A stretch of DNA of 64,000 nt, from contig NZ_JAUAOA010000003.1 of assembly GCF_030542965.1 (NCBI RefSeq), forward strand, positions 310,001-374,000, in the 5' to 3' direction. The notes under the pieces were generated by a model. That model saw nothing but the letters and a program-made list of their open reading frames with translations. It did not search any database and was not told the DNA's origin. Below are positions 33,140-40,878 of the stretch, piece by piece; position 1 is the first letter of the stretch; every line of letters begins with the position of its first letter. This stretch comes from Azotosporobacter soli (GTDB taxonomy: Bacteria > Bacillota > Negativicutes > SG130). The position numbers and the translations under genes are program-made.

Positions 33140-34906
33140 TCACTCCGCTTCGAGCGCTTCATATTCCTTTAATTTTCGGTACAACGTCGCTTTGCTGATG
33201 CCGAGCCGCTTGGCCGCTTCTTCTTTGCCCGCTAAACTGAGTCCGAAGGTGGATAACGCTTTTTTGATCATTTGCCTTTCCACTTCCGCAATCGTAGTAA
33301 ATTCCGGCACGCACACATTGCTGCTCGAAATCCGACTGGCTACATTTTGCGCCGTGATCATGCTTCCGCTTTCCACGCTGACCAAGTATTCCATCACATT
33401 TTCCAATTCGCGCACATTCCCCGGCCAGTCATAGCTGATCAAAATCCGGTATGCCTCATCTTCGATTCCGTCAAGCTCGTCTTTGCCGCTCGCATTGCGA
33501 TGTTTTTCTAAAAAATGCCGGATCAAGCCCGGTAAATCTTCACGCCGCTGACGCAACGGCGGAATAAGCAGCGGAAACACATTGATGCGGTAGTATAAAT
33601 CCTGACGGAATTCATTGCGCGCCACCATCGCTTCAATATCCTTATGGGTGGCCGAAACAATCCGCACATCCGCCGAAACGCTTTCGGTACCGCCTACCCG
33701 TTCCACCCGCTTTTCTTCCAACACGCGCAGCAGCTTGGCCTGCAGCGGCAACGACATGTCGCCAATTTCATCCAAAAAAAGCGTCCCGCCGTCGGCCAGT
33801 TCGAACTTGCCTGGTTTGCCGCCTTTGCGTGCTCCGGTAAACGCGCCTTCATCATAGCCGAACAATTCGCTTTCCAACAAGTTTTCCGGAATGGCTGCGC
33901 AATTTAGCGCGACAAACGGTTTGAGCATTCGCTCGCTCATGCAGTGCAATGTCCGCGCAAACAGCTCCTTGCCAGAACCACTCTCGCCGCGAATCAATAC
34001 GTTTGTCGTACTGCGCGCCGCCATAGCCGTTATTTTTTTCGCCCGCTGGATCGCTTCACTGATCCCCAGGATCATGTCGGTGTCGCAGCCGATCGTTCGG
34101 CTGTACTTCGAGACGATTTTTTTCACCGTCGTCATTTCCTGAATCGCGGCCACCGCGCCCTTCTTTTCCGCACCGTCAAACCATGGCGTCACCGTGGCAA
34201 CGCAATGCACCAGCCGATTGCGAATCATACTCGACACTTCGCGATTGGCAATTTCACGCCCCTGCTTCATGCCGCCTTCCGGCAGCAATTCCGGGAACAG
34301 ACTGCTAATGGCAAGACCGATTCCTTCGTCGCCCTGAAACCCAAGAATCTGTTTGGCCGCGGTATTCAAACGGACAATGACGCCGTTCGAATCCAAGGCA
34401 ATAATGCCTTCCTTCACGGCATTGACGATGGTTTCCAATTCGTTTTTCATCGCTGCCAGTTCCTTTATGCGTTCCTGTTCCGCCACCTTGCCTGCCAAGA
34501 GTTGTACCATGCCTTCGACAACTTCAAACAATTCGTCCCGGCGCGTCAACAGCACTTCCTTTTGTTGCGGTAAAAAGGCGACCAGCGCCACAAGGCCAAT
34601 GACCGCGCCATTCATGCTGATCGGCACGCAAAGCTGCGCCAATTCCATACAACGTGTGCGCTTTTCGCAAAGCAGGCACGAATCAGCCTGAAGCGGGTTT
34701 TCTACGACGACCCGCTCTCCGCTTTGAAAGACCGACGCAAAGACCGGCGTCTGTTGCAGTCGCTTGCCAATCAGCTTTCTGTACGGACCCGTTCCAGCCA
34801 CCCGGTTGAACATGCTGTCCACAATTGTCACTTCTACGGCCAGCATACCCGCCATTGATTCCGCGACCTGCTGCACCATTTCATGTATCTGTTGCAAACT
34901 TGCCAT
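33140..34906 (-). CDS. Sigma-54-dependent activator (GAF-PAS-AAA+-Fis)
   Basis: 588 aa from ATG 34906. A GAF-like sensor (1-145) carries a cysteine cluster Cys77, Cys80, Cys86, Cys93 ([10 protein letters not shown] region). A PAS domain follows (about 155-265), then the AAA+ domain with Walker [26 protein letters not shown] (the GAFTGA loop contacts sigma-54), Walker [12 protein letters not shown], and arginine finger region. The C-terminal Fis helix-turn-helix contains [19 protein letters not shown]. Such regulators activate sigma-54 RNA polymerase. It is directly upstream of the sigma-54 cystine operon on the same strand, so it very likely senses cysteine/thiol status, similar in concept to CdsR of Clostridioides difficile (inference). 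Confidence 0.93.
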   Translation of the reverse strand: MASLQQIHEMVQQVAESMAGMLAVEVTIVDSMFNRVAGTGPYRKLIGKRLQQTPVFASVFQSGERVVVENPLQADSCLLCEKRTRCMELAQLCVPISMNGAVIGLVALVAFLPQQKEVLLTRRDELFEVVEGMVQLLAGKVAEQERIKELAAMKNELETIVNAVKEGIIALDSNGVIVRLNTAAKQILGFQGDEGIGLAISSLFPELLPEGGMKQGREIANREVSSMIRNRLVHCVATVTPWFDGAEKKGAVAAIQEMTTVKKIVSKYSRTIGCDTDMILGISEAIQRAKKITAMAARSTTNVLIRGESGSGKELFARTLHCMSERMLKPFVALNCAAIPENLLESELFGYDEGAFTGARKGGKPGKFELADGGTLFLDEIGDMSLPLQAKLLRVLEEKRVERVGGTESVSADVRIVSATHKDIEAMVARNEFRQDLYYRINVFPLLIPPLRQRREDLPGLIRHFLEKHRNASGKDELDGIEDEAYRILISYDWPGNVRELENVMEYLVSVESGSMITAQNVASRISSSNVCVPEFTTIAEVERQMIKKALSTFGLSLAGKEEAAKRLGISKATLYRKLKEYEALEAE

Positions 34907-35029
34907 ACTCCGACCTCTCACGCCGCCGTTTTATCCGGCATCTTTTTAAAATAACTATTCACATAGTAGCATACTTGCGCACGAAGATATATCGCTAAAT
35001 ACTTCCCTTTAAAAAGTTCTTTGCTTGCG

Positions 35030-35080
35030 AATGGCGCTCCAATCCGTTTTTAAATGCTAAACGGACTGGAGCGCCATTTT
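35030..35080. terminator. Hairpin between pckA and the sigma-54 activator
   Basis: Stem AATGGCGCTCC...CCGTTT / AAACGG...GGAGCGCCATT, about 19 bp with one mismatch, T7 only on the plus side. Most likely the pckA terminator, with the T-tract on the unexpected side. Confidence 0.65.
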
Positions 35081-35081
35081 T

Positions 35082-36662
35082 TTATTCGGCTTTTGGACCG
35101 GCTGCGGCAATTTCCGGCAGCATGTCTTCGCTGAATTGGGCAAAGTTTTTTTCAAACAGCTGCGCTAACTGGCGCGCTTGTTTCTCGTAAGCGGCGCCGT
35201 CTTGCCAGGTGTTTTTCGGCTTCAGAATCTCCGCCGGTACGCCGGGACACGAAGTCGGCACCTGAACATTAAAGATCGGATCCAATTCATAGCTGACGTC
35301 GGCCAAAGCACCTTCGATCGCCGCACTGACCATCGCTCGCGTGTACGCCAGGTTCATCCGCTTGCCTTCGCCGTATGCACCTCCGGACCAACCGGTATTG
35401 ATCAGGTATACGTTCGTGCCGTGCTTGGCCAATTTTTCGCCCAGCATTTTCGCATAGACGAGCGGCGACAAGGGCAGGAACGGCGCGCCAAAGCAGGCGG
35501 AAAAGGTCGCTTGCGGCTCCGTGACGCCGCGTTCCGTACCGGCCAGCTTACTGGTATAACCGGATAAGAAGTGATACATTGCCTGTTCGTTATCGAGTTT
35601 GGCAATCGGCGGCAGCACGCCGAACGCATCGGCCGTCAAAAAGACCACTGTCTTCGGATGACCGCCGACGCCCGGGATGACCGCGCCCGGAATATAATCA
35701 ACCGGATATGCAACGCGGGTATTTTCGGTAAATTCTATGCTGTCGTAATCGGCCTCGCGCGTCCCTTCACGCAGCGAAACATTTTCCAGCACCGAACCAA
35801 AACGGATCGCCTGCCAGATTTGCGGCTCGCCGACTTCGCTGAGCCGGATGCATTTCGCATAGCAACCGCCTTCAATATTAAAGATGCCTTCATTGCTCCA
35901 GGCATGCTCGTCATCGCCGATCAAACGCCGCTTAGGATCGGCCGAGAGCGTCGTCTTGCCGGTACCGCTCAGTCCGAAGAAGAGCGCCGTATCTCCTTGA
36001 TCGCCGAGATTGGCCGAACAGTGCATGCAGAGGATGTCGCGTTTCGGCAGCAAATAATTCATGACCGTGAAGATCGCTTTTTTCATTTCGCCCGCATAAT
36101 GCGTGCCGCCGATCAATACCATCCGTCGCTCAAAATTCAGTACGATGAAAACCTCCGAATTCGTACCGTCGATCGCCGGTACCGCCTTGAAGCCGGGAAT
36201 GCAGATGACTTTAAAATCATAGCGACTTTCCTGTTGCCCCTCTTCCGGGCGGATGAACATCTGATGTACGAATAGATTTTGCCAGGCAAATTCATTGACG
36301 AAGCGGACCTTGACGCGGCTGCTCTCGTCAGCGCCGGCATACCCGTCGAAGACAAACATCTCCCTGTTTTGCATGTACGCCTTCATTCGGTGATACAAAT
36401 GAATGAATTGATCTCCCTCAAATGCCTTATTGCTGCCCCAGGCAATATCGCTATGCACGGCCGGCGTTTCTACGATAAATTTATCGTTAGGCGAACGTCC
36501 CGTATATTTGCCGGTCGTGACGCGCAACGCGCCCGTTGACGTCAACACCCCTTCCGCGCGCGCAACCGCTTTTTCCACCAATTCCGCAGGCGTCAGGTTG
36601 GCATATACATGACTCGCACCATCCACCATAGACAGGTACTTATTTTCTCCTAAACTCTCCAT
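35082..36662 (-). CDS. pckA: ATP-type phosphoenolpyruvate carboxykinase
   Basis: 526 aa, AGGAGG before ATG 36662. Interconverts oxaloacetate + ATP and phosphoenolpyruvate + ADP + CO2 in the cytoplasm. Visible motifs: [36 protein letters not shown], the P-loop [33 protein letters not shown] and the arginine-rich [21 protein letters not shown]. Full length for the family. In an anaerobe it may run in the ATP-forming direction or support gluconeogenesis. Monocistronic. Confidence 0.97.
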   Translation of the reverse strand: MESLGENKYLSMVDGASHVYANLTPAELVEKAVARAEGVLTSTGALRVTTGKYTGRSPNDKFIVETPAVHSDIAWGSNKAFEGDQFIHLYHRMKAYMQNREMFVFDGYAGADESSRVKVRFVNEFAWQNLFVHQMFIRPEEGQQESRYDFKVICIPGFKAVPAIDGTNSEVFIVLNFERRMVLIGGTHYAGEMKKAIFTVMNYLLPKRDILCMHCSANLGDQGDTALFFGLSGTGKTTLSADPKRRLIGDDEHAWSNEGIFNIEGGCYAKCIRLSEVGEPQIWQAIRFGSVLENVSLREGTREADYDSIEFTENTRVAYPVDYIPGAVIPGVGGHPKTVVFLTADAFGVLPPIAKLDNEQAMYHFLSGYTSKLAGTERGVTEPQATFSACFGAPFLPLSPLVYAKMLGEKLAKHGTNVYLINTGWSGGAYGEGKRMNLAYTRAMVSAAIEGALADVSYELDPIFNVQVPTSCPGVPAEILKPKNTWQDGAAYEKQARQLAQLFEKNFAQFSEDMLPEIAAAGPKAE

Positions 36663-36848
36663 AATTACCTCCTATTGAATACTATTTGGTTATATAGTGT
36701 ATACGATTCCTTTGTATTGTACCACATTTATGACCACTCTTCCATCCCGCATTTCCACTTTCTTATTTTCCCGCAGCCAAAGCTATACGTCGCTGCCCCA
36801 GCATGCTACAATCAAAACAGCATCTCGATATTCTGGGGAGGTCATTTC

Positions 36849-37586
36849 ATGAACGATACGATTCAATTGTTGCGGCGGCATACTTCGGTTCGCCATTTCA
36901 CATCACAAACGGTTCCCGACGAACTTGTGCGTGCCGTCGTCGAAGCAGGACAGTGGGCATCCACTTCGAATCACATTCAAGCTTATACTATAATCCATGT
37001 TCGCGACCAAGCAAAAAAAGACCGCCTGGCGCATTTGGCCGGCGATCAGACCTATGTCGCGGACTGTCCTGTCTTTCTCGTTTTTTGCGCCGACTTGAAG
37101 CGCTTGGAAACCGCCTGCGCGCTCAACAATACGACAATGGAAAGCGGTTCGAGCGAAACCTTTCTGCTCGCTACGATCGATGCGACCCTAGTCGCGCAAA
37201 ATGTGATGATTGCCGCTGAGTCGTTGGGCCTTGGCGGCGTATATATCGGCGGGCTGCGCAATCGGCCGCGCGAAGTTTGCGACCTGCTTCGGATTCCCGA
37301 ACAAGTCTACCCGGTTTTCGGCATGTGCCTCGGTTATCCGGCGCATCTCAATGCCGGCAAGCCGCGTTTGCCGCTTGCCCTCGTGCTGAAGGAAGACTCC
37401 TACGACACAAGCGGCGATGCGCCGCTCTTAGCGCAATACGATCAGGAAATCAGCGACTACTATAAAAAACGCAGCGCCGGCAAGCGCAGCAATACCTGGT
37501 CGCAGGGCGTCACGGCGATGCTTAAAGACAAGCAGCGGCCGCACATGCGTCAATTTCTCGACGAACAGGGATTTCATCTGAAATAG
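36849..37586 (+). CDS. NfsA-family FMN nitroreductase / flavin reductase
   Basis: 245 aa from ATG 36849 (GGGGAGGTCATTTC upstream). Starts IQLLRRHTSVRHFTSQTVPDELVRAVV, the flavin-phosphate contact RRHTSVR of the nitroreductase family; QWASTSNHIQAYTIIHV and AESLGLGGVYIGGLRN follow, and the C-terminal arm ends SQGVTAMLKDKQRPHMRQFLDEQGF, typical of NfsA/FRP. Reduces nitro compounds, flavins or quinones with NAD(P)H. Divergent from pckA; followed by a strong hairpin. Confidence 0.92.
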   Translation: MNDTIQLLRRHTSVRHFTSQTVPDELVRAVVEAGQWASTSNHIQAYTIIHVRDQAKKDRLAHLAGDQTYVADCPVFLVFCADLKRLETACALNNTTMESGSSETFLLATIDATLVAQNVMIAAESLGLGGVYIGGLRNRPREVCDLLRIPEQVYPVFGMCLGYPAHLNAGKPRLPLALVLKEDSYDTSGDAPLLAQYDQEISDYYKKRSAGKRSNTWSQGVTAMLKDKQRPHMRQFLDEQGFHLK

Positions 37587-37719
37587 CATCCGTTTGAACG
37601 GTGCGCAACCACTGATAAAGCTGGTTGCGCACCATTTCTTTGTCCTCTTTGCTTAAACGCAGCGCATCGTTTTGCAGCGCTCGCAGCAGTTCTGCTGTAG
37701 TCATTTCCATGTTATGCAT
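37522..37719 (-). CDS. Possible small helical protein overlapping the nitroreductase 3' end
   Basis: 65 codons, ATG 37719 preceded by GTGAGAG. Located 25 bp after the response regulator on the same strand, with a helical sequence (TAELLRALQNDALRLSKEDKEMVRNQLYQWL) and unremarkable codon use. Doubts: it contains both arms of the nitroreductase terminator hairpin, and its last 22 codons run antisense through that gene. Could be a real small gene or a chance frame. Confidence 0.4.
   Translation of the reverse strand: MHNMEMTTAELLRALQNDALRLSKEDKEMVRNQLYQWLRTVQTDAISDEIPVRREIDACAAAACL
37600..37633 (+). terminator. Hairpin after nitroreductase
   Basis: Perfect 12-bp stem GGTGCGCAACCA / TGGTTGCGCACC, 10-nt loop, then ATTTCTTTG. 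A weak T-tract, so a possible terminator. Confidence 0.65.
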
Positions 37720-37744
37720 CGTTATCTCTCACTCTTTCTTTTTA

Positions 37745-38458
37745 TTAGCGAATATTTCTTTCGCTCATCATCTCATTATGCACCAGGTTCTCCGTGCCGG
37801 GAAAAACCTCCATCTTAGGACGCCCTTGCGCGCCGCGCGCGTATCTTTTTTTCAACATGCCCTCCAGTTCCATATGATTCAGATATTTGCACACCGCCGT
37901 TTTAGAAAGCATCGTCTCTGTTGCAATTTCATCGATCGTCTGCCATTTTTTATTTTCCTCCATGCATTCCCATATTTTTTGCAACGTATACGGATTCACT
38001 CCCTTTACCGACTTGTTAAAAAAGAGATTGTCTTTGGGCAGTTCGATCAAGCCTAATATTTTCTCATCGACATCACGCTGCGATGTTATGTTTATTTTTT
38101 CCTCCATTCTTTCCTTCAAGAATTCGAGCGAACGCTGCAGCCGCAAAACTTCAATCGGTTTCACCAGACAATCGGCCGCACCGCAGCGCAGCGCCGCAGC
38201 CAGCGCTTCTCCATCCGAGCCATTCATCAAGACAACGATCTCTTTGTTATATTCTTTCTTGCGCAACTTCAAGACGCTGCCCGGTTCCCGCCCTGCATCG
38301 ACGATGATCACGTCGACTTCCGAAAAACACAGCGCTCTTTCAGCCAAAGCATAGGAAGCGTAATTGCCGCGCAGCGTAAAGCCATCCGCCTCCGCCAGGC
38401 AACTAAAAAGAATCGCACTCGTTTCTTTATCCAAATTGATCACGGCCACTGCTATCAT
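37745..38458 (-). CDS. Response regulator of the CitB/DcuR type
   Basis: 237 aa from ATG 38458 (AAAGGAG upstream). Receiver domain residues 1-115: acidic pocket reduced (INLDKE), phosphoacceptor Asp in VDVIIVDAG, motif CGAADCLVKPIEV with the conserved Lys. The C-terminal part has a winged helix (KWQTIDEIATETMLSKTAVCKYLNHMELEGML) like DcuR/CitB. The kinase is not adjacent; an HD-GYP gene is directly upstream (29 bp), suggesting cotranscription. Confidence 0.85.
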   Translation of the reverse strand: MIAVAVINLDKETSAILFSCLAEADGFTLRGNYASYALAERALCFSEVDVIIVDAGREPGSVLKLRKKEYNKEIVVLMNGSDGEALAAALRCGAADCLVKPIEVLRLQRSLEFLKERMEEKINITSQRDVDEKILGLIELPKDNLFFNKSVKGVNPYTLQKIWECMEENKKWQTIDEIATETMLSKTAVCKYLNHMELEGMLKKRYARGAQGRPKMEVFPGTENLVHNEMMSERNIR

Positions 38459-38487
38459 CGAATCTTCTCCTTTCAACCGATTCCCTG

Positions 38488-39138
38488 TCACTGCAACGAT
38501 TTCAAAAAAGCGCTTACCACTTCCGGATCGAACTGCCCGCCCGAACAGCGTTTCAGTTCCGCCAAAGCATCTTGCTCGGTTCGTTCTTCCTTATAGCAGC
38601 GTGCGGACGTCATCGCGTCATAAGCATCGGCGACGGCGCAAATCCTTGCCAATAAAGGAATCTCAGCACCTTTCAGCTGATAAAGATATCCGTTGCCGTC
38701 AAAGCGTTCGTGATGAAAAAGCGCAATCTCTCTGATCTCATTTGGGTATTCGCCGCTATTCAATAGCTCATAGCCCATTATGGTATGACGTTTCATTTCC
38801 CCGAATTCCTCTGCATCCAAACGCTCTGCCTTCGTCAGAATCTGCTGTGCGACCGAAAGCTTGCCGACATCATGCAGCAAACCGCCCCAACCAAGCTGGG
38901 TCATTGTCGTCTCATTCAAGCCCATTTCCCTGCCGATCCCGATCGCAAAGCGGCTCACCCTAAGCGAATGTTCCAGCGTCTCAACGTTTTTTTCCTTTAA
39001 TTCTTCAAGCATCGGCAATGGCGGCGCAGCAAACATCCCTTTCATGCTGCGCCCCATCGTTTCCTTCATCATGCCCCCATGGCTTTCAAAGTTTTCTCTT
39101 AGCTCGCCTAAAATCCTCGCTACACTTTCTTCCCGCAA
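38488..39138 (-). CDS. HD-GYP phosphodiesterase-type protein
   Basis: 216 aa with a TTG start at 39138 (AGAGGT upstream). Stand-alone HD-GYP domain: HSLRVSRFAIGIGREMGL, GLLHDVGKLSVAQQIL, HTIMGYELL, ALFHHERFDGNGYL, ICAVADAYDAMTS. This is the c-di-GMP-degrading HD-GYP signature (HHERxDGxGY; the final Pro is Leu). No sensor domain is attached. Next to it are a response regulator gene and, upstream, a c-di-GMP riboswitch, so this locus concerns c-di-GMP signalling. Confidence 0.9.
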   Translation of the reverse strand: MREESVARILGELRENFESHGGMMKETMGRSMKGMFAAPPLPMLEELKEKNVETLEHSLRVSRFAIGIGREMGLNETTMTQLGWGGLLHDVGKLSVAQQILTKAERLDAEEFGEMKRHTIMGYELLNSGEYPNEIREIALFHHERFDGNGYLYQLKGAEIPLLARICAVADAYDAMTSARCYKEERTEQDALAELKRCSGGQFDPEVVSAFLKSLQ

Positions 39139-39190
39139 ATCATACCTCTCCCTTATTCTTCAAGCTCTCCCCATTTTGCTCCCTTTAACT

Positions 39191-39233
39191 AAAAAAACCG
39201 ATAATCCCCCCGTTTTACGGAGTAAATTATCGG
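39191..39233 (-). terminator. Terminator of the MpsC-like gene
   Basis: Stem CCGATAAT / ATTATCGG with an inner CCGT/ACGG pair; T7 follows on the minus strand. Confidence 0.85.
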
Positions 39234-39298
39234 CTATACAACAACCAGTCGAAACCATTGTCTATTCTGCCTGAAACGTTATGAACTTTTATTCTTTT

Positions 39299-40012
39299 TC
39301 AAAATGGAATCGGTTTCAATGTCGTCACGATAACGACCGCCTTATTGTTGACGATATCCCAGACCGGTATATAGGCAGCCACTTCATAATCCGACATGAG
39401 CGACGTTATGATCTGACGTAAATTCTGCCGGGCCAAGCGTTCCACCAGACAACCGCAACTGCAGGCATTCTCTTCCGCAAAACGCTGTTGTTCACCCAAA
39501 GAAAAGAAGCCTTCGATTTCAAACAAAAGAAGCTTCTCTTCGAACGCCACCACACGGCACCATTTCGGTCCGCGCCCCAGCAATTCTTTCATTTGCCGTG
39601 CAAAGCCGCTGGCCAGCGCATCTTCGCTTTGCGCCTGCCCGTTGGAACGCGCCGTGGAAAACGCTTCTTTGAAGCGAGTCACGCAATACAGTTTATAGCC
39701 GCTTTCCTTTTTAACCATTTTTATAAAAACATCTTTTACATCATAGCCAAAGCGCTTCTCAAGCATTTGCGCAACAATGCCATGCACTTTTCTACGCACG
39801 ACCGGCGCGCCGCTCTTTGACTCGGCAATATGGATCATCCCTTCCAGATGAATCTCATCAAACTCATCCCTGACATCGGCCAACGCCGACACCAGGCGCA
39901 CATTCTTGCTGTGAAAGATTCGTTTGACCCCAAAGGAAGGAATTCGACTTTGCCGACAAAATAAATCAATGGTCTGTTGCGTTTTCTCTTTTTCACACAC
40001 CGTCACATCCAT
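39299..40012 (-). CDS. DUF2294/MpsC-like protein under c-di-GMP riboswitch control
   Basis: 237 aa from ATG 40012; an ATG at 40033 is possible but has no ribosome site. The C-terminal 120 residues (LLGRGPKWCRVVAFEEKLLLFEIEGFFSLGEQ, then AYIPVWDIVNNKAVVIVTTL) look like the DUF2294/MpsC domain; the N-terminal half resembles a repeat of it (IHIAESKSGAPVVRRKVHGIVAQMLEKRFG). MpsC is known from a Na+-linked membrane-potential system in Staphylococcus, but the domain also occurs alone. No membrane segments. Expression should depend on the c-di-GMP riboswitch 200 bp upstream. Confidence 0.7.
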   Translation of the reverse strand: MDVTVCEKEKTQQTIDLFCRQSRIPSFGVKRIFHSKNVRLVSALADVRDEFDEIHLEGMIHIAESKSGAPVVRRKVHGIVAQMLEKRFGYDVKDVFIKMVKKESGYKLYCVTRFKEAFSTARSNGQAQSEDALASGFARQMKELLGRGPKWCRVVAFEEKLLLFEIEGFFSLGEQQRFAEENACSCGCLVERLARQNLRQIITSLMSDYEVAAYIPVWDIVNNKAVVIVTTLKPIPF

Positions 40013-40161
40013 GTTCCCAACATCCCTTTCCATGGCGTTATTTACTTACACAAGACTGTCATCATGGCAAAAATGCCGTTTCTCTCCTCATTTCCAATCA
40101 TCGGCCCGTGTATGTCTAAAACCATACGGATTGTCAGCACTTTGGATCTTGATGCCCTAAT

Positions 40162-40184
40162 AAAAAAACACAGGCTGCCGCCTG
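40162..40184 (-). terminator. Expression-platform terminator of the c-di-GMP riboswitch
   Basis: CAGGC/GCCTG stem followed on the minus strand by TGTTTTTTTA. GGCGGC in the hairpin region can alternatively pair with GCCGCC at the 3' end of the aptamer, which offers an antiterminator. Confidence 0.75.
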
Positions 40185-40207
40185 CGCTACTCTTCCATGC
40201 AACATGG

Positions 40208-40296
40208 AAATCGGCGGCCTGGCGATCATAGGCACTGCCCTTAGATCCATGGCTTTGCGTCTCCGATTTTCATCGGGTTTGCCTTTTCTTTGCTAG
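40208..40296 (-). ncRNA. c-di-GMP-I riboswitch (GEMM)
   Basis: Read on the minus strand: AAAGGCAAACC, a hairpin CGATGAAAATCG, GACGCAAAGCC, ATGGATCTAAGG, CCTATGATCGCCAGG and GCCGCC. The GCAAACC / GACGCAAAGCC pair with the CTAAGG and GCCAGG elements is the GEMM consensus. It is followed by a TTCCATG/CATGGAA hairpin and a terminator, so it probably acts by transcription termination. Confidence 0.9.
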
Positions 40297-40319
40297 TAAA
40301 CTTTTTTAAATTCATTTGT

Positions 40320-40348
40320 ATAATACCACCCCTTACCAGCTCAGTCAA
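40320..40348 (-). promoter_or_regulatory. Promoter of the c-di-GMP riboswitch transcript
   Basis: Minus strand TTGACT, 17-bp spacer, TATTAT, positioned 24 bp before the aptamer. Confidence 0.75.
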
Positions 40349-40470
40349 TTACATTTATAGGACAAAAGTCTCTTTTCGGCAAACCTTTGTCCTTTTTATC
40401 GCTTTTTAAACTTAAAAAACCTTTAAGGTATTTGTTACATTTTTAACAAATACTCGCTTATGCACAAGAT

Positions 40471-40516
40471 AAAAACGGCCTACCCTCAAAGCTACGTTTG
40501 AGCGGCAGGCCGTTTT
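40471..40516 (-). terminator. Terminator of the small acidic protein gene
   Basis: AAAACGGCCT...CTCAAA / TTTGAG...AGGCCGTTTT hairpin with a few internal mismatches and T5 on the minus strand. Confidence 0.85.
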
Positions 40517-40523
40517 CGACGTC

Positions 40524-40760
40524 TTATTCGTTTACTTCTTCTTCCTCTTCTTCATCCAACGTCGATTCAAACGTATCTAACACGTTGCCGTGATGAGTAT
40601 CGATCGCATCGTTGATGAGCCGCAGGACGGCGGCGGTTTGCTGTTCGGGCAGCCCCATGGCCAATACGATGTCCGCCAGCGTATCCTCCAAGAGATCCAT
40701 ATCATCCGAGAATAATACCGGTATTTCGTCCGTCATTTCAAGTTCTTTGTCGTCGCACAT
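40524..40760 (-). CDS. Small acidic hypothetical protein
   Basis: 78 aa from ATG 40760 (AAGGAG upstream). Very acidic, ending EEEEEEVNE. The middle (ILFSDDMDLLEDTLADIVLAMGLPEQQTAAVLRLINDAIDTH-type sequence) is helical; no metal or catalytic motif, no signal peptide. Unknown family. It is a separate transcription unit between the molybdoenzyme and the riboswitch gene. Confidence 0.6.
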   Translation of the reverse strand: MCDDKELEMTDEIPVLFSDDMDLLEDTLADIVLAMGLPEQQTAAVLRLINDAIDTHHGNVLDTFESTLDEEEEEEVNE

Positions 40761-40878
40761 ACTACACACTCCTTCTATGGTCTTACTTGCCGTCACTCTT
40801 TGACGGCGGCTGACCACTCTCATGGTATCACGAAACGAGTGCTTTGTCTCGTAAAGAGTTTGTAAAAACGGGAAAAAT

